Shown here piece after piece: positions 39,604 to 45,667 of a stretch of 45,667 bases of DNA. Positions within the stretch are counted from its first letter, which is position 1. Each line of letters starts with the position of its first letter. Origin of the DNA: Pseudomonadota bacterium (GTDB lineage Bacteria; Pseudomonadota; Gammaproteobacteria; Burkholderiales; Burkholderiaceae_C); assembly GCA_029779845.1 (NCBI GenBank), contig JAKOZT010000130.1:1-45667 (forward strand), read 5' to 3'. Made by a program: the position numbers and the translations under genes. The notes under the pieces were generated by a model. It was not told where the DNA came from. It worked only from the letters and a program-made list of their open reading frames with translations, and searched no databases.

Positions 39604-39640
39604 CCGCCCGCGCAAAGCCGCGGGCGGCCCCCCGAGGGGG
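39604..39640. repeat. Hairpin mosaic between mxaR and mxaS
   Basis: CCGCCCGCG (39604-39612) pairs with CGCGGGCGG (39619-39627), and CCCCC (39629-39633) with GGGGG (39636-39640). More GC-rich symmetry continues to about 39690. It is of the same style as the element at the mxaA start and is the only sizeable gap in the mxa run. Confidence 0.6.
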
Positions 39641-39694
39641 CGCGGGCCGGCTTGGGAGCGGCCCGGCGCTCGGCCCGCTGGCGCACCATCGCCC

Positions 39695-40717
39695 TCATGG
39701 TGCGGCGACGGAAGACAGGATTCCCGCCATCAAGCGCGGCGAGATCTCGTGCCGGTGCAATTCGTACACCGGCTGGTAGACCAGCCGGTGCGCGATCGTC
39801 TCGACGAACACCGCGCGCACGTCGTCCGGCGTCACGTAGGCGCGCCCTTCCAGCCAGGCGGCCACGCGCGCGGCGCGCAGCAGCAGGCTCATGCCGCGCG
39901 GGCTGGCGCCGGCGAGCATCAGCTGCGCGCTGTCGAGGTCGGACAGCGTCACGCCGAAGGCCTGCGGCTCGGCGGTGGCGCGCCACAGGTTCAGCGCGTA
40001 GTCCTGCAAGGCGTCGCTCGCCTGCACGCTGCGCTGGATCGCCTCGGCCACCGCGTTCAGCTCGCGGTGCGCCACCATCGCGCCCTGCAGGGCGCCGACG
40101 AGGCGGTCGGTGTCGTGGAAACGCGGATCGAACATCAGCGCGCGGCGCTCGGCGGCGTCGGCCGGCGGCTCGATGGTGATCTCCATCATGAAGCGGTCGC
40201 GCGCCGCCGAGCTGATCTCGAAGGTCTCCTCGCGCTCGACGCGGTTGCGGTCGGCGAACACCAGCAGGTGCGGAAAGTGGAACTCGCGGTTGAAGGCCGA
40301 GGCGCTGCGCTCGGCCATCACGCGCAGCAGCAGCGCGTGCACCTGCGGGCGCGCGCGGTTGATCTCGTTGAAGAAGAAGATCGCCAGGTCCTCGCCGTGG
40401 CGGATCAGCGGCCCGGGCTCGACCGCCGGGCGGCCCTGCTCGCTGATGTAGGTGTAGTAGACGAGGTCGTTGGGCAGCAGGTCGACGGTGCCCTCGATGC
40501 GCGCGAAGGCGCCGCCCAACACCTGCGCGAAGGCGCGCAGCAGCGTGGTCTTGCCGACGCCGACGTCGCCCTGCAGCAGCACGTGGCCGCGCGCGAACAC
40601 CGCGGTGTTGACCAGGCGCAGGATGCGCGCCTGCCCGATCACGGCCTTGCCCACCTCCGTTTCCAGAGCCAGGGCGCGCTGCCGCCAGTCGGCCAGCAGC
40701 GCATCGTTGCGCTCCAT
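39695..40717 (-). CDS. mxaR: MoxR-family AAA+ ATPase (MxaR)
   Basis: A 340-residue cytoplasmic AAA+ protein. Walker A GDVGVGKTT is near residue 46. Walker B is IFFFNEINRARPQVHALLLR near 113, with Asn in place of the usual Asp before Glu. Sensor 1 lies in VFADRNRVE. MoxR ATPases work with DUF58 and VWA partners to mature enzymes, here methanol dehydrogenase. ATG 40717 has GAGGAG upstream, which decides against longer in-frame starts. It opens the mxaRSACKL set and lies 127 bp after bfr. Confidence 0.87.
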   Translation of the reverse strand: MERNDALLADWRQRALALETEVGKAVIGQARILRLVNTAVFARGHVLLQGDVGVGKTTLLRAFAQVLGGAFARIEGTVDLLPNDLVYYTYISEQGRPAVEPGPLIRHGEDLAIFFFNEINRARPQVHALLLRVMAERSASAFNREFHFPHLLVFADRNRVEREETFEISSAARDRFMMEITIEPPADAAERRALMFDPRFHDTDRLVGALQGAMVAHRELNAVAEAIQRSVQASDALQDYALNLWRATAEPQAFGVTLSDLDSAQLMLAGASPRGMSLLLRAARVAAWLEGRAYVTPDDVRAVFVETIAHRLVYQPVYELHRHEISPRLMAGILSSVAAP

Positions 40718-40754
40718 CGGCGTCTCCTCGCATCTCGTCGTTGTGGCGCGCATG

Positions 40755-40771
40755 GTGCCACGGCATGGCAC
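40755..40771. promoter_or_regulatory. Inverted repeat upstream of mxaR
   Basis: GTGCCA-CGGCA-TGGCAC is a perfect 6-5-6 inverted repeat, 38-54 bp before the mxaR start. It could be an operator for the LuxR-type response regulator or another factor. On the minus strand it also contains TGGCAC with GC at the -12 distance, but no TTGC, so a sigma54 promoter is unlikely. Confidence 0.45.
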
Positions 40772-40844
40772 ACCCTGCGTCGCGCACGGCGCACAGGCAC
40801 CGCGCGGCACGCGGGCAAGCAAGACACGAGCCGCCGGCGGCGGC

Positions 40845-41312
40845 TCAGCCCATCTGGCTCTGCAGGTAGTTCGGCAGCCCGACGAGGCCGATCAGCTTGA
40901 GCTGCTGTTCCAGCCAATGCGCATGGTCTTCTTCGGTGTCGCGCAGCATCGGCAGCAGCAGCTCGCGCGTGACGAAGTCGGCCTCGCGCTCGCACAGCGC
41001 GATCACCTCGCGCAGGTGCTTGACCACCGAGATCTCGACGGCGAGGTCGTTGCCGAAGATGCCGGGAAGGTCCGCGCCGACGTTCAGCGCCGCCGGCGTC
41101 ATGCGCGGCGTGCCTTCGAGCATCAGGATGCGGCGGATCAGCGCATCGGCGTGCGAGGTCTCGTCCTCCATCTCGTGCGCGATGCGCGCAGCGGCTTTCG
41201 TCAGCCCCCATTCGGAGAGCATGCGCGAGTGGATGAAGTACTGGTCGCGCGCGGCCAGTTCGTTGACGAGCAGCGCGTTCAGCGCATCGAGGACGGCGGG
41301 TTGGCCTTGCAT
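40845..41312 (-). CDS. bfr: Bacterioferritin lacking the haem-ligand Met
   Basis: A 155-residue ferritin-like protein of the usual length. Di-iron ligands are intact: E18, E51, H54, E93 (94 in E. coli), E127 and H130. Residue 52, the haem-binding Met of classical bacterioferritin, is Thr here (E51-T-S-H54), so haem binding is doubtful. Some bacteria have such Met-less Bfr subunits that co-assemble with a Met-containing one. An upstream in-frame start at 41372 is not used; MQGQPAVLDALN matches the family. It lies 70 bp after a TonB receptor and before mxaR, an unusual place for bfr. Confidence 0.92.
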   Translation of the reverse strand: MQGQPAVLDALNALLVNELAARDQYFIHSRMLSEWGLTKAAARIAHEMEDETSHADALIRRILMLEGTPRMTPAALNVGADLPGIFGNDLAVEISVVKHLREVIALCEREADFVTRELLLPMLRDTEEDHAHWLEQQLKLIGLVGLPNYLQSQMG

Positions 41313-41382
41313 GATGAAGTGCTCGCAGAAGAAAAGGCCCCGATCGTCGCAGACGCCGGGGCCCACACTCAAGGGTTGGAGA

Positions 41383-43668
41383 TCAAAAGCTCATGCGAAC
41401 GCCGATCCACGCCGCGCGCGGCGCGCCCGGCGCGACGAACTGCTCGGTGCGCCAGTCGGCCGGCGCCTGGATCGCGCCGGCGGCGTCGAAGGCGTTTTCG
41501 GCCAGCATGCCGGCGCTGGCGTAGCGGCGGTCGAACACGTTGGCTACCTTGCCGAACAGCTCGAAGTTCTTGCCGAGCTTCCAGCGGCCGGTCAGGTCGA
41601 GCACCGCGAAGCCGCCGATGCGGCCGGAGCCGTTGAACTCGTCGCCATCGGGCTGGTGCCGGTTGTTCTCGTTGCCGCGCACGTACTGGCTCGAGTAGGC
41701 GCGCAGCTGCGCGCCGAGGTTGACGGCGGGCAGCGCCTGCCAGTCGGCCGCGAGCTTGAGGCTGTGCTGCGGCAGGTTGGGCAGGCGGTCCCCGGGGCGC
41801 ACCTCGATCTCGTCGTCGCCGCCGCAGTTGGCGCTGGTCTCGGCGGTGCTGTTGGCCTCGGCCACCAGGCAGGCCGACGAGCGGTAGGTGGCGCGCAGGT
41901 AGCTGTAGCTGGCCGACCAGCCGACGGCGCCGGAGCGCTGCGACACGCCCAGCTCCACCCCCTGGCGCTGCGTGCGGCCGAAGTTGGTGAAGTAGCCGGC
42001 CGCGAGGCTGTTGCTGACGAACAGCAGGTCGTCCTTGTTGATGGTGTGGAACAGCGCCGCGTTCCAGTTCAGCGAGCCGGCGAGCCGGCCGCGCGCGCCG
42101 ATCTCGAGCGTGCGCGACACCACCTGCTTGAGCGGCGGGTCGGACTGCAGCGCGTTGGGCAGCACGCAGGCGTTCTCGGGGTCGGAGCAGCCCAGCTCGA
42201 TCGGGCTGGGCGCGCGGTTGCCCTGGCTGGCGCTGCCGAACAGCGTCAGCTCGGGGCTGGCCTGCCAGGTCAGGCCGGCGGCCGGGTTGAACTTGCGGTA
42301 GCGGCCCGAGCCGTCCAGCGCGGTCGGCAGCCCGAGCTGCACGCGACCGTCGTCGACGGTGCTGACGCGCGTGTCGTTGTAGCGCCCGGCCAGCGTCAGC
42401 TGCAGGTTGGGCGCCAGCGCGATCAGGTCGTGCGCGTAGACGCTCACGGTGCGCGTCTTGCCGTGGATCAGCGCGTCGATCTCGGCCTCCTCCTCGGCGA
42501 TCACCGCGCGCGTGTCGTCGAGCTCGCCCTCGGCCTCCGACTGCCGGAAGTTGCTGCGCGCGCGGTCGTACGAGACGCCCAGCGTCAGCTGCTGCCCCGC
42601 CAGGCGGTGCGCCGACTGCAGCGCGATGCCCTCGCCGCGCTGGCGCGTCTTGGTGCGGTTCTCGACGCCGGGCTCGGTGACGGCCGGCGGATCGAAGTCG
42701 TCGTTGACGTCGCCGTTGAGCGTGGCGTTGTTCGAGCGCCGCACGTAGGCGGTGGCCGAGAGCTGGTGCGAGGGGCCGAGGTCGATGCTGCCGTTGAAGG
42801 TCAGCATCGTCATGCGCGTCTTGGTCTGGTCGGGGCGCGTGTAGACCTGGGTGCGGTCCTGCGCGAGCATCGACTCGGGCAGCAGGCCGTTGCCGATCAG
42901 GTCGGTGTCGGCGTGCGTCAGCGCGAGCGACCACGACAGGTCGCTGTGGCGCGCGCCGCCCTTGGCGAACAGCTGCTTGACCGTGCCGGGCGAGTGGTCG
43001 CGCCAGCCGTCCTCGTCGAAGGCGCTGGCGGCGATGAACAAATGCCCGGTCTCGCCGAGGCGCTGGCCGTGCGAGATCTCGATCGACTTGCGCTTGAACG
43101 AGCCGGCCTCCAGCTCGATCTCGGTGCCGGGGTGGGTGTCGCCGCTCTTGGTGGTCAGCATCAGCGCGCCGCCCAGCGTGTTCAGGCCGAACACCGGGTT
43201 GGAGCCCGGCATCAGCGTCAGGCCGGAGAGCGCCGCGCGCGGCACCAGATCCCAGTTGACGACGTCGCCGAAGGGCTCGTTGATGCGCACGCCGTCCATG
43301 AACACCGACAGGCCCTGCGGCGTGCCCAGCAGCGGGCTGGCGGTGAAGCCGCGGTAGTTGACGTCGAGCAGGTACGGGTTGCCCTGGATCTCGTTGACGG
43401 CGGTGCTGGGCAGCAGCGTGTTCATCGCGTCGGGCAGGTTCAGGCTCTGCGCTTGCTTCAGGCGCCGGTCGCCGATCATCTGCACGTTCGAGGGCACGTG
43501 GTCCTTGGGCACGCCCAGGCCGGGCACCGGCGTGACGCCGACGACCTCGACCGCGGGCAGCGTCTGGGTGTCGCTCGGGACCTGCGCCTGGACGGCGCCG
43601 CCGCACAGCGCCAGGCAGGCCAGTGCCACGGGGTGGCGGTGCGCCCTGGGCGCGGGTTTCCTGTTCAT
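41383..43668 (-). CDS. TonB-dependent outer-membrane receptor
   Basis: A 761-residue receptor. A signal peptide ends near GGAVQAQ; a TonB-box-like LPAVEVVGVTPVPG follows at about 37-50. The plug contains NYRGFTASPLLGTPQGLSVF, DGVRINEPFGDVVNWDLVPR and PGSNPVFGLNTLGGALML. The barrel ends in RAAWIGVRMSF with terminal Phe. It lacks the siderophore-receptor opening seen in the other receptor of this window. Neighbours (PQQ alcohol oxidation genes) suggest uptake of PQQ, a lanthanide or calcium chelate, or iron; the sequence cannot decide. GGAGG precedes the ATG. Confidence 0.92.
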   Translation of the reverse strand: MNRKPAPRAHRHPVALACLALCGGAVQAQVPSDTQTLPAVEVVGVTPVPGLGVPKDHVPSNVQMIGDRRLKQAQSLNLPDAMNTLLPSTAVNEIQGNPYLLDVNYRGFTASPLLGTPQGLSVFMDGVRINEPFGDVVNWDLVPRAALSGLTLMPGSNPVFGLNTLGGALMLTTKSGDTHPGTEIELEAGSFKRKSIEISHGQRLGETGHLFIAASAFDEDGWRDHSPGTVKQLFAKGGARHSDLSWSLALTHADTDLIGNGLLPESMLAQDRTQVYTRPDQTKTRMTMLTFNGSIDLGPSHQLSATAYVRRSNNATLNGDVNDDFDPPAVTEPGVENRTKTRQRGEGIALQSAHRLAGQQLTLGVSYDRARSNFRQSEAEGELDDTRAVIAEEEAEIDALIHGKTRTVSVYAHDLIALAPNLQLTLAGRYNDTRVSTVDDGRVQLGLPTALDGSGRYRKFNPAAGLTWQASPELTLFGSASQGNRAPSPIELGCSDPENACVLPNALQSDPPLKQVVSRTLEIGARGRLAGSLNWNAALFHTINKDDLLFVSNSLAAGYFTNFGRTQRQGVELGVSQRSGAVGWSASYSYLRATYRSSACLVAEANSTAETSANCGGDDEIEVRPGDRLPNLPQHSLKLAADWQALPAVNLGAQLRAYSSQYVRGNENNRHQPDGDEFNGSGRIGGFAVLDLTGRWKLGKNFELFGKVANVFDRRYASAGMLAENAFDAAGAIQAPADWRTEQFVAPGAPRAAWIGVRMSF

Positions 43669-43749
43669 CGCATCCTCCGGTTGATGGCGCTCGCTTCTGG
43701 GGTCGGCGAGCGTGGCGCCGACGCTAACGGCCGGGGTTGCGGATCGACA

Positions 43750-43762
43750 GGGAATACTTCCC
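43750..43762. promoter_or_regulatory. GGGAA-TAC-TTCCC palindrome upstream of the TonB receptor
   Basis: A perfect 5-3-5 dyad lies 82 bp before the TonB receptor start and 9 bp beyond the response-regulator stop. It is a candidate site for the LuxR-type response regulator encoded next door. No second copy in an intergenic region of this window was seen. Confidence 0.45.
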
Positions 43763-43769
43763 GGCGCGG

Positions 43770-43786
43770 CTCAGGGAAAGCCTGAG
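43770..43786. terminator. Hairpin at the response-regulator stop
   Basis: CTCAGG (43770-43775) and CCTGAG (43781-43786) pair around a 5-base loop and overlap the stop codon of the response regulator. It may attenuate transcription into the receptor gene. No T-run follows. Confidence 0.35.
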
Positions 43787-44421
43787 TCGGCGCGGCCGAT
43801 CACGCCGTAGCGCAGCGCCAGGTGCACCAGCGCCGCGGAGGTGGCGACGCCGAGCTTCTCCTTGATGGCGCTCTGGTGGTTGGACACCGTCTTGGCGCTC
43901 AGGTTGAGGCGCAGCGCGCATTCGCTGGCCGAATGGCCATGCGCGAGCAGGCGGAACACCTCGAACTCGCGCGCGCTCAGCGAGGCCAGGCGCTGCGCCT
44001 CGTCGAGCGGCGCATGCGGGCGCAGCAGCTCGGCGGGCAGCTCGGGCGCGAGGTAGCGGTGGCCGGCGTGCAGCGCGCGCACGCCCTCTTCCAATCGCTC
44101 GGGCGGGCTCGACTTCGGGATGTAGCCGCGCGCGCCGGCCTCGAGCGCGCGCCGCACCAGCATCGCGCCGTCGTGCATGCTGAACGCCAGCACGCGCGAC
44201 TCGGCGCGACGCTGGCACAGGCGCTGGATCAGGTCCATGCCGCCGCCGGGCATCGAGAGGTCGACCACCAGCACGTCGGGCTCGTGGTCGATCGCCGCGG
44301 CATAGGCGGCCGCGCCGTCGCCGACGTCGGCCACCACGCGGATGTCGCCGCTCTGCTCGAGCAGGCGCTGGTAGCCGGCGCGCACCACCGGGTGATCGTC
44401 GGCGATCAGCACTCTGATCAT
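43771..44421 (-). CDS. NarL/LuxR-type response regulator
   Basis: A 216-residue response regulator. The receiver has acidic D8-D9, phospho-acceptor D54 (VLVVDLSMPGG) and a conserved Lys in YIPKSS. The C-terminal LuxR helix-turn-helix is LSAREFEVFRLLAHGHSASE and then CALRLNLSAKTVSNHQSAIK. Regulators of this type (AgmR/ExaE/PedR group) control PQQ alcohol dehydrogenase genes in other bacteria, and the linkage fits. The ATG overlaps the last base of the Bug gene stop. No histidine kinase is in the window. Confidence 0.9.
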   Translation of the reverse strand: MIRVLIADDHPVVRAGYQRLLEQSGDIRVVADVGDGAAAYAAAIDHEPDVLVVDLSMPGGGMDLIQRLCQRRAESRVLAFSMHDGAMLVRRALEAGARGYIPKSSPPERLEEGVRALHAGHRYLAPELPAELLRPHAPLDEAQRLASLSAREFEVFRLLAHGHSASECALRLNLSAKTVSNHQSAIKEKLGVATSAALVHLALRYGVIGRADSGFP

Positions 44422-45386
44422 CAGCTGCCCCCGCGGGACAAGCCCATGCGCTCGACCACCACCTTCTCCTTGGCGTACTGCTCGCGCAGCCAGGCGCCGT
44501 ACTCGGCCGGGCCGGCGTAGTCGATCTCCTGGTCGTACTTGGCCAGCTCGGCGATGAAGATCGGGTCGAACATGGCTTTGCGGAAGGCGTCGTGCAGCGT
44601 GGCGACGATCGCCGGCGGCAGCCCGCGCGGCCCGCCCAGGCCCTGCGGCGACATCGCGACGATCGGAAAGCCCAGGTCCTTCAGCGTCGGCACCGTCGGC
44701 CAGCGCGGCGAGCGCTTGCCCGCGAAGGTGACCAGCAGGCGCAGCCGGCCGGCGTCGACCAGCGGCGCGAAGCCGGTGGAGTTGACGCCCACCATCACCT
44801 GCCCGGCCTCCACCGCGATCAACTGCTCGGCGGTGCCCTTGTAGGGCACGTGGATGTAGCGCAGGCCGCGCGCGGTGAAGAGTTCCTCCAGCACCACGTG
44901 CGGCGTGGTGCCGACGCCGTTGGTGGCGATGGTCAGCTCGCCGGGGCGCTCGCGCGCGAAGGCGAACAGGTCGTCGAGCGTGTGGAAGCGGCTGCTGCCG
45001 AGCACCAGTACGCCGAAGGTGACGCCCGAGATCTGGATGATCGGCGTGACGTCGCGCACCGGATCCCACAGCACCTTCTGCGTGTAGGGCACGCGCAGCA
45101 CCGGCTGCGGTATCTGCGCGATGGTGTAGCCATCGGGCTCGGCCTGCTGCAGGATGGGCATCGCCATCGAGCCGCCGGCGCCGGGGCGGTTGTCGACCAC
45201 GATCTTCTGGTGCAGGTGGCGCGAGGCGATGTCGGCCAGCAGCCGCATCGCGATGTCGGTCGAACCGCCCGCCGGCCAGGGCACCCACAGCGTGATCGGC
45301 TTGGCGGCGGGAAACGGCGTGCTGGCGCGCGCGGGCAGCGCGGCGAGCGCACCCAGCGCAGCGAGACAGGCACGGCGAGTGATCAC
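44421..45386 (-). CDS. Bug/TctC-family periplasmic binding protein in a PQQ gene set
   Basis: A 321-residue exported protein starting at GTG 45386, which overlaps the pedC-like stop (GTGA). The signal ITRRACLAALGALAALPARA is followed by PITLWVPWPAGGSTDIAMRL, DNRPGAGGSMAMP and HVPYKGTAEQLI, the Bug family pattern. The frame stays open upstream in the permease region, but the overlap and signal peptide decide the start. No TctAB permease is nearby. In this operon it may bind the alcohol-derived acid or another ligand and pass it to, or sense it for, the ABC permease or the response regulator. Confidence 0.9.
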   Translation of the reverse strand: MITRRACLAALGALAALPARASTPFPAAKPITLWVPWPAGGSTDIAMRLLADIASRHLHQKIVVDNRPGAGGSMAMPILQQAEPDGYTIAQIPQPVLRVPYTQKVLWDPVRDVTPIIQISGVTFGVLVLGSSRFHTLDDLFAFARERPGELTIATNGVGTTPHVVLEELFTARGLRYIHVPYKGTAEQLIAVEAGQVMVGVNSTGFAPLVDAGRLRLLVTFAGKRSPRWPTVPTLKDLGFPIVAMSPQGLGGPRGLPPAIVATLHDAFRKAMFDPIFIAELAKYDQEIDYAGPAEYGAWLREQYAKEKVVVERMGLSRGGS

Positions 45387-45667
45387 GAGCCACCGCCTCG
45401 TTTCGTCAGCCCGCCGAAGCCGCGCTGCGGGTCGTAGCCCCAGCACGCCAGCCCGAAGAACAGCGCCAGGCAGCCCAGCACCACCCAGGGCGCGAGGCCG
45501 GCGTCCTTGCCGTACCAGGCGAAGCGGATCCACTCCACCGCGTGCGTGAAGGGGTTGAAGCGGGCCAGCTGGTAGACCCACTCGGCGCCCGACTCCTGCA
45601 GCTTCCACAGCGGGTAGAGCGCGGTGGAGATGAAGTACATCGGGAAGATCACGAAGTTCATCGTGCC
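45383..45667 (-). CDS. pedC: ABC-2 type permease, PedC-like (partial)
   Basis: The C-terminal 94 residues of an ABC-2 permease run off the right edge of the window. FPMYFISTALYPLWKLQESG and LARFNPFTHAVEWIRFAWYG are the conserved C-terminal segments of such exporters. A last helix (WVVLGCLALFFGLACW) and the tail GYDPQRGFGG match the permease associated with PQQ-dependent alcohol dehydrogenase systems. The remainder, and probably the ATPase and dehydrogenase genes, should lie upstream, beyond 45667. Confidence 0.75.
   Translation of the reverse strand, partial: GTMNFVIFPMYFISTALYPLWKLQESGAEWVYQLARFNPFTHAVEWIRFAWYGKDAGLAPWVVLGCLALFFGLACWGYDPQRGFGGLTKRGGGS

Noticed and set aside
40750..40770. 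Sigma54 promoter for mxaR on the minus strand
   Set aside because: TGGCAC is present but the -12 block lacks TTGC, so the signal is better explained by the inverted repeat.

Overview
The window is chromosomal DNA of very high GC content with dense genes and many ATGA/GTGA stop-start overlaps. It carries a red-type (form IC) cbb operon, a sulfate ABC transporter next to a CysB-type regulator, methanol-dehydrogenase accessory genes of the mxa type, and several Bug/TctC periplasmic binding proteins. Together these point to a betaproteobacterium of the Burkholderiales (Rubrivivax/Leptothrix/Methylibium-like). This is an inference from gene content and style, not from a marker gene. I see no rRNA, tRNA, CRISPR array or transposase gene.

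Left part (1-12.9 kb) is catabolic and regulatory. Bases 1-525 hold no convincing gene but do hold a 42-bp inverted repeat. An alpha/beta hydrolase and an MHS-family MFS transporter form an operon on the minus strand. They diverge from a PAS-AAA-Fis sigma54 activator, and a good -24/-12 promoter lies between them. Next come two divergent Rieske ring-hydroxylating (VanA-like) oxygenase components on either side of a LuxR-type regulator. A LysR regulator then diverges, over a textbook T-N11-A dyad, from a four-gene operon: DapA-family lyase, enolase-superfamily dehydratase, Bug binding protein and D-2-hydroxyacid dehydrogenase. That operon looks like an uncharacterised acid-sugar or hydroxy-acid pathway.

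Middle part (12.9-32.8 kb) is assimilatory. A CysB-like regulator converges on an sbp-cysT-cysW-cysA sulfate uptake operon. A TonB-dependent siderophore-type receptor with a possible Fur site follows, then a few small exported or membrane proteins. A complete-looking Calvin-cycle operon is next: cbbL-S-X-Y-E-Z-F-P-T-A on the minus strand, with divergent cbbR. The cbbR promoter is near-consensus and appears to give a leaderless mRNA. No cbbG or cbbK is present in the window.

Right part (33-45.7 kb) begins with a membrane GGDEF-EAL protein. It continues with a long co-directional minus-strand array that reads, in transcription order: pedC-like ABC-2 permease (cut by the window edge), orphan Bug protein, LuxR-type response regulator, TonB receptor, bacterioferritin lacking the haem-ligand Met, then mxaR-S-A-C-K-L. 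The mxa genes mature Ca/PQQ-dependent methanol dehydrogenase, and PedC-type permeases accompany PQQ alcohol dehydrogenases. The array therefore looks like the accessory half of a PQQ alcohol/methanol oxidation system whose dehydrogenase lies outside the window. With the nearby cbb operon this suggests autotrophic methylotrophy or alcohol oxidation feeding CO2 fixation.

Several palindromic repeat elements are scattered through the window. Two copies of a CCGTTCG...CGAACGG element are present, one of them translated inside cysW. Two hairpin mosaics lie in the mxa operon, one of them translated at the start of mxaA. These, the orphan Bug/TonB/Bfr/PedC array and the LysR-controlled acid-sugar operon are the items most worth following up.
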